Below are positions 8,553-18,279 of a DNA stretch of 64,000 nt, piece after piece (positions within the stretch are counted from its first letter, which is position 1; every line of letters begins with the position of its first letter). The notes beneath the pieces were generated by a model, which saw nothing but the letters and a program-made list of their open reading frames with translations, made no database searches and had not been told where the DNA came from. The position numbers and the translations under genes were made by a program. The stretch comes from Pantoea sp. RIT-PI-b (GTDB lineage Bacteria > Pseudomonadota > Gammaproteobacteria > Enterobacterales > Enterobacteriaceae), in NCBI RefSeq assembly GCF_001187905.1, contig NZ_LGIS01000033.1, positions 248,001 to 312,000 on the forward strand. Reading direction: 5' to 3'.

Positions 8553-9504
8553 CTTTTTTCAGCCAGCCGCTGGCAAGAATCAGCCGCGACAACAGCACCG
8601 AGGCGGCAAAAGTGACCACAATCAGCGTCAGTTTGGTGGCCAAAGAGGTGATGGGAATCAGTGCCGTGACGAGGTGGAAAACCGAGTAGTGCAGAATGTA
8701 GACTCCGGTCATGGTTTTGCTGATGGTCGCCAGGATGGCTTCTTTCACTTTCGCATTATGGCGAAAACGTACCCGGCTGGCGGCGATCACCAGCACTACC
8801 ACCAGCAGATAGATTTGCGATCCGGTCAGGATGAAGGCATTGCGATCGGCTTTGAATAACGCAAAGAAGAAATGCTGCTCATAAAACCAGGTAAACAGGT
8901 AGATAAAGGGCAGGGCGATCGCCGCGCCGCGCGCCACCTTTTTGCGCTCCATCCAGTCGGCAATCAGCGGATCGCACAGCAGCTGGCCGGTTAAGTAAAA
9001 CAGCAGCCAGGTCCAAAGCCGATATTGCGGCTCCAGCCGGAACAGCGCCTCGTCCGGGTGCAGCACCGCCAGCAAATCGTAACCGTAAGAGAACACCAGC
9101 AGCACGAAAACCATTGCGCAGAATGCTCGCCGATGCTGACTGAGCCATGTCATTAACGGATGAAAGCTGTAGATGATAATGAACGAGAAGACGAACCACG
9201 GTTGAATCAGATAGCCGCGCTGATAGGGTTCCCACAGATAGTAGACCGTCATCCAGAAAAGAAACACGATCACCACATTGCGAATCTTACTCATCTGCCA
9301 GCTGAGATCCTGCTCGGAACGGGCATCCATAATCCCGGCGACGACAAAAAACAGCGGCGTAGCAATAGTGGAGATAAAGGTCAGAAACGCCAGAATCCAG
9401 TGATAGTCATAATCGTAGCGATCCCAGGTGTTGTAGACGGTGAAAAACGTCACCGCCGCCATACATCCCAGCGTTTTGATAACATTGAGGCCGGTGACAT
9501 TCAT
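8539..9504 (-). CDS. Acyltransferase-3 family membrane protein (WecH-like)
   Basis: 321 residues, about ten hydrophobic segments, with the family pattern TPLFFVVAGIMD near residue 48 and VYILHYSVFH near residue 273. It resembles WecH/YiaH-type O-acetyltransferases in length and layout. The N-terminal R-x10-H usually needed for catalysis reads K-x10-F here (compare the acyltransferase at 1-1195, which keeps Arg and His), so activity is uncertain. Its start overlaps the RND permease stop by 4 nt (ATGA), placing it as the third gene of the first RND operon. Confidence 0.78.
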   Translation of the reverse strand: MNVTGLNVIKTLGCMAAVTFFTVYNTWDRYDYDYHWILAFLTFISTIATPLFFVVAGIMDARSEQDLSWQMSKIRNVVIVFLFWMTVYYLWEPYQRGYLIQPWFVFSFIIIYSFHPLMTWLSQHRRAFCAMVFVLLVFSYGYDLLAVLHPDEALFRLEPQYRLWTWLLFYLTGQLLCDPLIADWMERKKVARGAAIALPFIYLFTWFYEQHFFFALFKADRNAFILTGSQIYLLVVVLVIAASRVRFRHNAKVKEAILATISKTMTGVYILHYSVFHLVTALIPITSLATKLTLIVVTFAASVLLSRLILASGWLKKVITL

Positions 9505-12500
9505 GGCGCGGTCGCGTCCGGTTGACGATGGAAGCAGGCATAAATCACCGGCAGCACCAGCAGCGTCAGCACCGTGGCAAAGCCCAGACCAAACATAATC
9601 ACCACCGCCATGCTCTGGAAGAACACATCGCGCAGCAGCGGCGCCAGCCCCAGCACGGTGGTGAACGCCGTCAGCAGGATGGGACGCAGACGGGAAGTTG
9701 CGGCGTAGAGAATGGCGTCGCTCTGCGGCATCAGCTGTTTCTGCTGCTCAATCTCCTCGACCAGCACAATCCCATTGCGGATCAACATGCCGCTCAGGCT
9801 CAGCAGGCCGATAAGCGCCATAAAGCCAAACGGAATGCCGGTAATCAAAAAGCCCGGCGTCACGCCAATCAGCGCCAGCGGTACCGTCAGCCAGATGGCG
9901 ACGGCATTCTTCAGCGAGCTGAACATCAGCACGGTAATCACGAACATCACCAGATAGCCGAGCGGCAGCGACGTAAACACCCCTTGCTGCGCTTCGCTGG
10001 AGCTTTCAGCATCGCCGCCCCACTCAATGCTATAGCCGTGCGGCAGTGGAATTTGTTCAATTTGCGGCCTCACGCGCGCCAGAATATCGCCTGAGGTATC
10101 GCTGCTCAGCGGATTGGGATCGGTTTGAACCGTCAGCACCCGGCTGCGATCGCGACGCAGAATCAGCGGATCTTCCCATTGCAGAGAGAAACCATTCACC
10201 ACGTTGCTGAGCGGAATATATTGCTGCTGGCTCTGACTCCACACCAGCACATTATTAAGATGATTGGCGTCCTGCCGCTCGCTGGCCGGTGGCCGCACCA
10301 TCACCGGCAGCAGATCGGCGCCTTCACGGTAAAGCCCCACGCGACTGCCCGAGAAATTCATCTCCAGCGCGTTATCAACATCCTGTTTATCCACGCCTAA
10401 CTCCCGCCCCAGCGCCAGATTATATTGTGGGCGAATCACTTTGCTGCGGTTTTGCCAGTCATTGCGCACGCTGTCGGTGGCCGGGTCGCGGGTGAGAATC
10501 TCGCCCACTTCGCTGGCAATCAGGCGCATTCGATCGGGATCGGGACCTTTAATGCGCACTTCAATCGCGCTGCCGCCGGAAGGGCCAAACATCACGCGTT
10601 TAGTGCTGGCGTTTACCTGCGGATATTGGCGCGCAATGTCGCTATCAATCCGCCGGGTAAGCGCTGCGATATTGCGCTGATCGTCCATGCGCACCATGAT
10701 TTGCGCATAGTTGCTGTACTGGCGCTGTCCGTTATAGGTGAGGATAAAGCGCATGCTGCCCTGACCAATGGTGGTCACGGTAGAGAGCACGCCTTGCTGG
10801 CCGGTGATCGATTTTTCAATGTCACTGGCCATCTGCTCGGTGGACTTAATATCGGTGCCATACGGCAGCCACAGATCGACGAAGAAAATCGGCGTATTTG
10901 CCGAAGGGAAGAAGTTTTGACGAACCGAACCGAAGCCCCAGATAGCCAGCGCCAGCAGGACCGCCATCAGCGAAAGCGTCAGGGTTTTCTGCCTGAGCAA
11001 TACCTGTAATATCCGCTGATAGCTGCGATAAAAGCCGCCATCATAAGGTGAGGCGGCGGCCTTAGCAGGGGCTGCCGCCTGCGCTTTAAACAGCCACCAT
11101 TTAATCAGTACCGGCGTAATAGTGAGTGCCGAGAACCAGCTCAGCAGCAGTGAAATCAACAACACCTGGAACAGCGATTTACAGTATTCGCCGGTGGAAT
11201 CCTGCGACCAGCCGATGGGGGCAAAAGCCAGAATGGCGATGATAGTCGCGCCGAGCAGCGGAAAGGCGGTGCGGCGAATAACGAAATTGATGGTGGTGAC
11301 GAGCGGCGAGTTTTGCTGGCGCGCAATCAGCACCCCTTCAACAATCACAATGGCATTATCCACCAGCATACTGAGCGCGATAATCAGCGCGCCCAGCGAA
11401 ATACGCTGCAGTTCAATGCCGCACAGATACATGATCAACAGCGTGCCCAGTACATTCAGCGCCAGCGACAGCGCAATGATAATGCCGCTGCGCACGCCCA
11501 TAAAGATCAGCAGCACGCCGACCACAATCGCCAGCGCCATCAGGAAATTAGCGATAAAGCCATTGACGGAGTGCGCCACTTCCGCCGCCTGATCGTAGAA
11601 CACGTTGATCTGAATACCGGCCGGTTTTTCCGCTGACATCTGCTGCAGTTTCGCTTCCAGCGCGCGTCCCACGTCAATCACGTTCACCCCAGGAATGAAG
11701 GAGATCCCCATGGTGACCGCCGGGCGTCCGCTGGCATGGTAAATGCTGGAGGGCGATTCGCTCAGCCCACGTGACAGCGTAGCGATGTCGCGCAGGCGGG
11801 TAGTGGCGTGATCGCCCGGCGGGCTGACCAGCAAATCACTCAACTCCTCGATGTTTTGAAATTCACCGGTCGGATGCAGGCGGATGGATTCCGTTCCGGC
11901 TTTGATCTCTCCGGCGCTTGAAACCACGTTAAGGCGGCTCAGCACGCTGGAGAGTTGCGGCAGAGTAATGCCGCGTGCCGCCATCATCGTCAGCGACACA
12001 TCAACATTAATTTGCTGGGGGATTACCCCGCCGAGCGCGACTTTTCCCACCCCCGGTACCAGCACCAGTTCACGGCGCAATTGCTCGGCGTACTGCACCA
12101 ACTCCGGGTTACTGAAGTTGTCGCCGGAGATGGCGAAGAAAAAACCAAACACATCGCCGAAATCGTCATTCACAAACGGCGCAGCGACGCCGGGCGGAAA
12201 GGACCGTGCGGCATCACCGACTCTGCGCCGCAGTTCGTCCCAGATTTGCGGCAGTTGGTTGGAGTGGTAGCGCGAGGCAATATTGACGGTAATCTGTGAC
12301 AAACCGTTGGACGAGATCGAACTGACGTTGTCCAGATACGGCAACTGCTGCAGCGCATTCTCCAGCGGCAACGTCACTTCTTCTTCTACCTGCTGAGCGG
12401 AGGCGCCGGGATAGTGCGTCACCACCACGGCGGTTTTGATGGTAAAGGCGGGATCTTCGAGACGACCAATGTTGAGCAGGGCAAAAATGCCGCCGACGCC

Positions 12501-12563
12501 CAGTAACAGAATGGCCAGCCAGACGCGAACCGGATTATCGATAAACTGCCGGGAGATATCCAT
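9501..12563 (-). CDS. RND efflux permease, copy 1
   Basis: 1020 residues with the two-fold RND plan: TM1 near residue 20, a large periplasmic domain, TM2-7 (about 335-540), a second periplasmic domain and TM8-12. It belongs to the HAE1-like proton antiporters of the inner membrane. In TM4 the usual Asp-Asp pair reads Asp402-Asn403 (MLVDNAIVIVEG), and the TM10 Lys is Arg (LIRNGIVLVEE). Its start overlaps the adaptor stop by 1 nt. No outer-membrane channel gene is adjacent, so it probably borrows TolC or another partner. It is a close paralogue of the permease at 18652-21696. Confidence 0.92.
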   Translation of the reverse strand: MDISRQFIDNPVRVWLAILLLGVGGIFALLNIGRLEDPAFTIKTAVVVTHYPGASAQQVEEEVTLPLENALQQLPYLDNVSSISSNGLSQITVNIASRYHSNQLPQIWDELRRRVGDAARSFPPGVAAPFVNDDFGDVFGFFFAISGDNFSNPELVQYAEQLRRELVLVPGVGKVALGGVIPQQINVDVSLTMMAARGITLPQLSSVLSRLNVVSSAGEIKAGTESIRLHPTGEFQNIEELSDLLVSPPGDHATTRLRDIATLSRGLSESPSSIYHASGRPAVTMGISFIPGVNVIDVGRALEAKLQQMSAEKPAGIQINVFYDQAAEVAHSVNGFIANFLMALAIVVGVLLIFMGVRSGIIIALSLALNVLGTLLIMYLCGIELQRISLGALIIALSMLVDNAIVIVEGVLIARQQNSPLVTTINFVIRRTAFPLLGATIIAILAFAPIGWSQDSTGEYCKSLFQVLLISLLLSWFSALTITPVLIKWWLFKAQAAAPAKAAASPYDGGFYRSYQRILQVLLRQKTLTLSLMAVLLALAIWGFGSVRQNFFPSANTPIFFVDLWLPYGTDIKSTEQMASDIEKSITGQQGVLSTVTTIGQGSMRFILTYNGQRQYSNYAQIMVRMDDQRNIAALTRRIDSDIARQYPQVNASTKRVMFGPSGGSAIEVRIKGPDPDRMRLIASEVGEILTRDPATDSVRNDWQNRSKVIRPQYNLALGRELGVDKQDVDNALEMNFSGSRVGLYREGADLLPVMVRPPASERQDANHLNNVLVWSQSQQQYIPLSNVVNGFSLQWEDPLILRRDRSRVLTVQTDPNPLSSDTSGDILARVRPQIEQIPLPHGYSIEWGGDAESSSEAQQGVFTSLPLGYLVMFVITVLMFSSLKNAVAIWLTVPLALIGVTPGFLITGIPFGFMALIGLLSLSGMLIRNGIVLVEEIEQQKQLMPQSDAILYAATSRLRPILLTAFTTVLGLAPLLRDVFFQSMAVVIMFGLGFATVLTLLVLPVIYACFHRQPDATAP

Positions 12564-13648
12564 TACAGCCCCCGCTCACGCGTCCAGATGCGCACTGGCT
12601 GTTGGGCATGCAGCTCATTGACGCCAGCAGCGACCACGCGTTCACCTGCTTGTAGGCCGGCGGTAATCACCACGCCGCGATCGGTCACTTCCCCGACGCT
12701 GACTTTACGATCCTCAAGGTGCAGTTGATCGCCGCTGCCTTGCACCACCCAGACGTGCGGCTGATTACGCTGGCTGTTATCGGGATTGAATACCGCTTCC
12801 ACCGGTACCACCAGCGATTCGCGATGCACATTGGCGGGCAGATTCGCCAGATTAATCGTCACCGTGCCACTGACGCCGCCCACGGCCGGGAAATCCACTG
12901 GGCGGGGCATGGTTAAAATCACTTGCCAGGTCAAGGTGTTGCTACTGCTGCTGCCGGTATGTTCTTTGTACTCGGCCTGGAACTCCCGATCGGGCAGGGT
13001 GTTGATGCGCACCACCGGACGGTAGGTCATGTTGCGCATATCCAACGCGGTAAACAAATTTTCAGGCACGCTAAACACCACGTCGAGCAGATCGGTGCGG
13101 GTTAGCGTCGCAATGGTTTGGCCGGCGGCAACCACCTGATGGTTGCGCACATTGACGTTAGCGGCAGTGCCGCTAAACGGTGCGGTGAGCGTCATTTGGC
13201 TTAGCTCTTCACGTGCGATTTGCAGGGCAGCATTCGCCGCATCGCGATTGGCGCGCTGCACATCCATATCCGCCTGCGAAATAGCCTGGCGCCCGGAGAG
13301 CGTTTGGAAGCGAGCAAATTGCCGTTGTGCCAGCGTGGCTGCGGTTTGGCGTTCGTTGACGCGCTGCTGCGCTTCACGCGCCGTCAGCCGGGCAATCTGC
13401 TGTCCCTGCTCGACGCGCGTGCCCTGACGAATATCCAGCGATTCAATTTGTCCGCCGCGCTTGAATGACAAATCGGTAGAGTCGCCGGATTCAATACGTG
13501 CCGGGAAAATGCGTTGTTGAGATTCGCCGGAAGCCACAACGTCAATCACTTTAACCATGCGTGGCGGTGCGGCGACGTCCTGTTTTTTTTGATCGCAAGC
13601 GGTTGTTATAAATATAACAATCGCCATCAGCGTAAAATAACGAGTCAC
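12563..13648 (-). CDS. RND periplasmic adaptor lipoprotein, copy 1
   Basis: 361 residues from a GTG start at 13648 with AGGA eight bases upstream. A lipoprotein signal ends at FITTAC (Cys18). Then come the two lipoyl half-motifs (GGQIESLDIRQGTRVEQGQQ; LTAPFSGTAANVNVRNHQVV), an alpha-hairpin between them (ERQTAATLAQRQFARFQTL) and a beta-barrel/membrane-proximal part. This is the membrane fusion protein that bridges the RND permease to an outer-membrane channel. It overlaps the permease gene by 1 nt (TAATG). Confidence 0.92.
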   Translation of the reverse strand: MTRYFTLMAIVIFITTACDQKKQDVAAPPRMVKVIDVVASGESQQRIFPARIESGDSTDLSFKRGGQIESLDIRQGTRVEQGQQIARLTAREAQQRVNERQTAATLAQRQFARFQTLSGRQAISQADMDVQRANRDAANAALQIAREELSQMTLTAPFSGTAANVNVRNHQVVAAGQTIATLTRTDLLDVVFSVPENLFTALDMRNMTYRPVVRINTLPDREFQAEYKEHTGSSSSNTLTWQVILTMPRPVDFPAVGGVSGTVTINLANLPANVHRESLVVPVEAVFNPDNSQRNQPHVWVVQGSGDQLHLEDRKVSVGEVTDRGVVITAGLQAGERVVAAGVNELHAQQPVRIWTRERGL

Positions 13649-13702
13649 TGTTTTATCCTCAGCAACAACGAGTGAATTGTTGACGTTTTATTCGTGGCTT
13701 AT

Positions 13703-13813
13703 TTATCTGCCAAGCATAGAAACCACAGCATAGGTGAATAGTCCGACAGCAGAGCAAGTGACAATTGCAAAGACAACATAAAGACTTAAACGCAGCAGGC
13801 TATAACCATGCAT
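13703..13813 (-). CDS. 36-residue single-TM microprotein upstream of RND operon 1
   Basis: ATG at 13813 with a strong GGAGG five bases upstream; stop at 13703. The product has a short polar start and one hydrophobic helix (SLYVVFAIVTCSAVGLFTYA, residues 10-29). It is followed 54 bp later by the RND adaptor gene on the same strand. A longer in-frame start at 13981 (92 residues) is possible but has no clear ribosome site. The C-terminal half resembles the microprotein at 22931-23050 (VGLFTYAVVS versus VGFFTYIIAS), which holds the same position in the second module. I recognise no named family. An AcrZ-like partner of the pump or of the ATPase is conjecture. Confidence 0.6.
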   Translation of the reverse strand: MHGYSLLRLSLYVVFAIVTCSAVGLFTYAVVSMLGR

Positions 13814-14409
13814 CGATGCCTCCATTAACCATGACCGTAAGGAAACTGTGCCATCGCTATAAAAGGTGAGAGGTGTTAACAGCGTGATTTTGTTAAAGAT
13901 GAGCATAGACGCATAAGTCAAAAAAAGTAAAGGCAGATAGATTGTAATATTTTTGTTGATATTGATGGCATTTAACTCCATGAAAATTGATTGTATTGGG
14001 TTTGTGTTCCACTTAGTTAGAATAAAGCTCTGTCATCAAATAATCATTATTTGGGGGCTGATTCAGGCATCCTTATGAATTTTATCTTTATTTATAAATT
14101 AATCATTTAAACAGCGAGTCGGCGCTCACAGTTGGATGCGCAAGCCCAAAACTTTTATTGCGAAATGAATGCGTTGAATTTCCCTGTGCTACGTTTATAG
14201 CGTTCATTTTTCAAAATCTTAAAGTTTTCCGTATAGATAATTCGGCTGCCCGGCTCCAGCTGAGTAGCCATAGATGACATAGAATTCAATCCTAAGCGGA
14301 CCTCTTCTCAGTCCGAGGAAGTCAGGTCACATTTTTTCGTTCAATGGCGATTTGTTAATCATGGGATATCACCGCCTTGATTTCCGAAACAGGATTTGAG
14401 GAGAAAGCG
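13814..14409. other. Intergenic region between RND operon 1 and P-ATPase 1
   Basis: About 600 bp, AT-rich in its left two thirds, holding the divergent promoters. No RNA gene or confident operator was found. A GAGGAGA ribosome site at the right end fixes the ATPase start at 14410. Confidence 0.4.
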
Positions 14410-17097
14410 ATGAATACTGCTAAACCGGAAAGTACTTATTATCAACTTTCTGTCGATGAAACGCTGGCCAGTACCCAAAGTTCGACCGAGGGAATAAGCA
14501 GTGCTGAAGCGGCGACACGCCTAAAACAGTACGGGGAAAATGCCTTGCCGCAGAAACCCGGTAAACCGGCCTGGCTGCGTTTTCTTGCCCACTTCAATGA
14601 TGTTTTAATCTACGTTTTGCTGGCCGCCGCGGTGCTGACCGCCGTAATGGGACATTGGGTCGATACGCTGGTGATCCTCGGCGTGGCGGTGGTGAATGCG
14701 TTAATTGGCCATATTCAGGAGAGCAACGCGGAAAAATCCCTGCAGAGTATTCGTAATATGCTCTCCAGTGAAACCGTGGTGATTCGCGGCGGGAATCATG
14801 AAACGCTGCCCACTACGGCATTGGTGCCAGGCGATGTGGTCGTGATTCGCGCAGGCGATCGTATTCCGGCGGATCTGCGCGTGATCGAAGCGCACAACTT
14901 GCGGGTTGAAGAAGCGATTCTCACTGGGGAATCGACCGTCGTCGAGAAGGGCACCGATGCGCTGTCCGGCGATCTGCCGCTGGGCGACCGCACCAATCTG
15001 CTGTTCTCCGGCACTACCGTCAGCTCCGGCGGCGGTAAAGGGCTGGTGGTGGCCACCGGTGGCGCGACCGAGTTGGGGCACATCAACCAGATGATGTCCG
15101 ATATTGAAAAGCACCGTACGCCGTTACTGGTGCAAATGGATAAACTCGGTAAAGCCATTTTCCTGATCATTCTGGCGATGATGGCTGCGCTGTTTGTCTT
15201 TAGCCTGCTGTTCCGCGATATGCCGGTTTCAGAGCTGATGCTGTCTCTGATCAGCCTCGCCGTGGCATCGGTTCCCGAAGGATTACCGGCGATCATCTCG
15301 ATCATTCTTTCGCTTGGCGTGCAAACCATGGCGAAGCAGCAGGCGATAATCCGCAAGCTGCCGACCGTGGAAACGCTGGGGGCGATGACGGTGATCTGTT
15401 CGGATAAAACCGGCACCCTGACCATGAACGAAATGACGGTGAAAGCCATTATCACCGCCGATCAAATTTATCGCGTTGATGGCGTCAGCTATGAGCCGGT
15501 CGGCGCGATTCATAAAGCCGATGATGCGTCGCCGATAACTGTCGCGCCCGGTTCGATACTGGAGCGCTATCTGCGCACCATCGATCTCTGTAATGACAGC
15601 CAGCTGATTAAAGATGAGAACGGCCTGTGGAAAATCACCGGTGGCCCGACCGAAGGGGCGCTGAAGGTACTGGCGGCCAAAGGGCATTTACCGACGGTAA
15701 CCACCGAACTGCGCAGTAAAATTCCGTTTGATTCACAATATAAGTACATGTCGACGCACTATCGCATTGGCGAAGAGGAGTGCGTGCTGCTCACCGGTGC
15801 GCCGGACGTACTGTTCCGGCACTGCCAACAGCAGCAAACGGAAAGCGGATTGCAGCCCATCGACCTCGCCTGGTGGGAAGCCAAAATTGAAGAGTATGCG
15901 CGTGAGGGATTACGCATGGTGGCAGCGGCGTGGAAACCCGCTACGCCGGGCCAGACTGAATTAACCCATCAGGATTTGAGCCACGGCATGATTCTGCTCG
16001 GCATCGCCGGCATGATGGATCCGCCGCGACCCGAAGCGATCACCGCGATTGGTGACTGCCTGCAGGCCGGCATTCGCGTCAAAATGATTACCGGCGACCA
16101 TCCGCAAACCGCCATGAGCATCGGTCAGATGTTGGGTATCGGCAATGCCGGTAGCGCCATTACCGGGCGCGAACTGGAAGTAATGGATGACCAGCAGCTG
16201 AGTGAGGCCGCGCAGGCTTACGACATCTTTGCCCGTACCAGCCCGGAAGATAAGTTCCGCCTGGTGCAGGCGCTGCAGAGCAAAAAAGAGGTAGTGGGGA
16301 TGACGGGCGACGGCGTTAACGATGCGCCCGCGCTGAAGCAGGCGGATGTCGGTATCGCCATGGGGATAAAAGGCACCGAAGTTACCAAAGAAGCGGCGGA
16401 TATGGTGCTAACGGACGATAACTTCGCCACCATTGCCAGCGCGGTCAGGGAAGGGCGTCGGGTTTATGACAACCTGAAAAAGACCATTCTGTTTATCATG
16501 CCGACCAACCTTGCGCAGGGTTTATTGATCATCATTGCATTGCTGGCGGGGAACCTCATTCCGCTGACGCCGGTGTTAATTCTGTGGATGAACATGGCGA
16601 CGTCTGCCACGCTCTCCTTCGGTTTGGCGTTTGAGGCGGGTGAGCAAAATATTATGCGTCGTCCACCGCGCGATCCCAAACTGCACGTGATGGATGGTTT
16701 TGCCATCTGGCGCGTCATCTTTGTCGGCTCGATGATCGCCATCAGCGCCTTCGTTCTGGAAGCCTGGTTACAACCGCGCGGCTATTCACCGGAATTTATT
16801 CGTACCGTATTGTTGCAAACGCTGGTGACGGCGCAGTGGTTCTATATGCTGAACTGCCGTGTTTCAGACGGTTTCTCATTAAGCAAAGGGTTGCTGCTTA
16901 ATAAAGGTATCTGGATTGTTAGCGCAGTTCTGCTGGTGCTGCAATTGCTGATTATCTATGCGCCCTTTATGCAACTGCTGTTTGGTACCACAGCGCTGCC
17001 GTTACGCTACTGGATTATCACCCTGATTATTGGCTTCGTGATGTTCTTAATTGTCGAGATCGAAAAGCCATTAACCCGAAGATTCAGAACCAAATAA
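14410..17097 (+). CDS. P2-type cation-transporting ATPase, copy 1
   Basis: 895 residues from the ATG at 14410 (GAGGAGA upstream). All catalytic motifs are present: cation-ATPase N-terminal domain, TGES (172-175), PEGLP in TM4 (289-293), phosphorylation site SDKTGT with Asp332, TGDH (561-564) and the hinge GDGVNDAP (633-640). Ten TM segments are expected. The M5 and M6 ligand positions of calcium pumps read NLAQ (700-703) and NMATS (728-732), lacking the usual acidic residues, so the ion is uncertain. It resembles the CtpF-like branch. It is divergent from RND operon 1 and a close paralogue of 23291-25990. Confidence 0.9.
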   Translation: MNTAKPESTYYQLSVDETLASTQSSTEGISSAEAATRLKQYGENALPQKPGKPAWLRFLAHFNDVLIYVLLAAAVLTAVMGHWVDTLVILGVAVVNALIGHIQESNAEKSLQSIRNMLSSETVVIRGGNHETLPTTALVPGDVVVIRAGDRIPADLRVIEAHNLRVEEAILTGESTVVEKGTDALSGDLPLGDRTNLLFSGTTVSSGGGKGLVVATGGATELGHINQMMSDIEKHRTPLLVQMDKLGKAIFLIILAMMAALFVFSLLFRDMPVSELMLSLISLAVASVPEGLPAIISIILSLGVQTMAKQQAIIRKLPTVETLGAMTVICSDKTGTLTMNEMTVKAIITADQIYRVDGVSYEPVGAIHKADDASPITVAPGSILERYLRTIDLCNDSQLIKDENGLWKITGGPTEGALKVLAAKGHLPTVTTELRSKIPFDSQYKYMSTHYRIGEEECVLLTGAPDVLFRHCQQQQTESGLQPIDLAWWEAKIEEYAREGLRMVAAAWKPATPGQTELTHQDLSHGMILLGIAGMMDPPRPEAITAIGDCLQAGIRVKMITGDHPQTAMSIGQMLGIGNAGSAITGRELEVMDDQQLSEAAQAYDIFARTSPEDKFRLVQALQSKKEVVGMTGDGVNDAPALKQADVGIAMGIKGTEVTKEAADMVLTDDNFATIASAVREGRRVYDNLKKTILFIMPTNLAQGLLIIIALLAGNLIPLTPVLILWMNMATSATLSFGLAFEAGEQNIMRRPPRDPKLHVMDGFAIWRVIFVGSMIAISAFVLEAWLQPRGYSPEFIRTVLLQTLVTAQWFYMLNCRVSDGFSLSKGLLLNKGIWIVSAVLLVLQLLIIYAPFMQLLFGTTALPLRYWIITLIIGFVMFLIVEIEKPLTRRFRTK

Positions 17098-17109
17098 TCG
17101 CGCGTGACA

Positions 17110-17136
17110 TTCAGGCCGGTTTACTACCGGCCTGAA
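17110..17136 (+). terminator. 11-bp perfect stem-loop after P-ATPase 1
   Basis: TTCAGGCCGGT, 5-nt loop, ACCGGCCTGAA, then a short TTTAT. It lies 12 bp after the ATPase stop and probably separates it from the next gene. Confidence 0.7.
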
Positions 17137-17229
17137 TTTATCGGGCAATAATAGACGGTTTGACCTCAAACAAGTCCCAGCGGATAGGTTTTTCTCTATA
17201 ATACATTTTGTATAGGATGAAGGATCTTT

Positions 17230-18249
17230 ATGATGGGACTGAATGGGTTTCCTTTATGGCCAAGGCTGCTGCGTGTACTGTTAATTCTCGCCACCTTGAC
17301 CATAATTCTTACCGGCATCTATCTGGCATCGCCGTTAATTAATCAGGTGATGCTCTCTCTGTTCCTGGCAATTATGCTCGATCCGCTGATCGTGCGGCTG
17401 GAAAGGAAACGCATTCCACGTCTGCTGTCGTCACTGCTGGTGATCGTGATGTTGTTATTAGTGATTGTCTTCACCATCATTAAACTCACCGTTTTAACCC
17501 CCGATTTAATCCAGCTCAGCCGCCAGGCACCGCAGTTACTGGCCGAACGCTTTGAGCCGGTGACGCAAACTTTTGCGCATTTGGGGATTGTTTTAACGCC
17601 GAATGACATGCTGACCTTTATTGATGCTGGCGCAGTCGTGCGTTTCGTTACCGGATTTCTCACGCAAATACCCAGCATTCTTTCCTGGTGGCTGATGGTA
17701 TTTCTGATGCTATTTTTCATGTTGTATGAAATGAGCAACCTGAAAGTACTCTTGCGTAAACAGGCTGAGGGAAAATACCAGGTCTATTATGTGGCGCTTG
17801 AAGAAGGTATTCAAAGTGTGATCGTTTATGCTCAGGTAAAAACCCTAACCAGTATCCTCGGTGGCATTATTGTCTGGGGCGGTGCGCATTTGCTTGGGCT
17901 TAAATTCGCCTTTTTCTGGGGCGTATTGATGTTTGTATTCAACTATATTCCGGTGCTGGGATCGTTTATGGCGGCCATCCCGCCGGTTCTGCAGAGTTAT
18001 ATGTTATTTGATATGCAAACAGCATTAGTGGTTGCGCTGTTCTTTGTGGCGTTGAATTTGATTCTAAGCTCAGTGATTGAACCGTTGTTATTAGGCAAGC
18101 GGCTGAATATGGCGCTGACCACACAACTGCTGGCATTTCTAATCTGGCAGGCGCTGCTCGGTATTATTGGCGCGATCCTGGCGATTCCACTGACCTTTAT
18201 GTTGAAAAAGATACTGTTGGCCAGTGCTCAACATCAGGATGTTGAGTAG
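17230..18249 (+). CDS. AI-2E family transporter (PerM/TqsA superfamily)
   Basis: 339 residues with a TM pair at the N-terminus (about 15-55), a further helix, a polar middle region (about 85-150) and a multi-helix C-terminal half ending in PLTFMLKKI. The motif NYIPVLGSFMAAIPP (about 239-253) is typical of the family. Some members export autoinducer-2 and others act as sodium/proton antiporters, so the substrate stays open. A TATAAT box lies at 17197-17202 and AAGGA precedes the ATG. It sits between the two RND/P-ATPase modules and is not duplicated. Confidence 0.85.
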   Translation: MMGLNGFPLWPRLLRVLLILATLTIILTGIYLASPLINQVMLSLFLAIMLDPLIVRLERKRIPRLLSSLLVIVMLLLVIVFTIIKLTVLTPDLIQLSRQAPQLLAERFEPVTQTFAHLGIVLTPNDMLTFIDAGAVVRFVTGFLTQIPSILSWWLMVFLMLFFMLYEMSNLKVLLRKQAEGKYQVYYVALEEGIQSVIVYAQVKTLTSILGGIIVWGGAHLLGLKFAFFWGVLMFVFNYIPVLGSFMAAIPPVLQSYMLFDMQTALVVALFFVALNLILSSVIEPLLLGKRLNMALTTQLLAFLIWQALLGIIGAILAIPLTFMLKKILLASAQHQDVE

Positions 18250-18265
18250 CAGCAGAGCCAGGGGT

Positions 18266-18279
18266 CGCCATAAATGGCG
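18266..18279. repeat. REP-like palindrome CGCCAT-AA-ATGGCG
   Basis: Short member of the dispersed GGTCGCCAT/ATGGCGACC family seen again at 18616, 41786 and 42669. Confidence 0.55.

Noticed and set aside
13703..13981. 92-codon frame on the minus strand as the full gene
   Set aside because: No ribosome site at 13981, and only the last 36 codons match the paralogous microprotein. An internal ATG has GGAGG. The longer form cannot be excluded.
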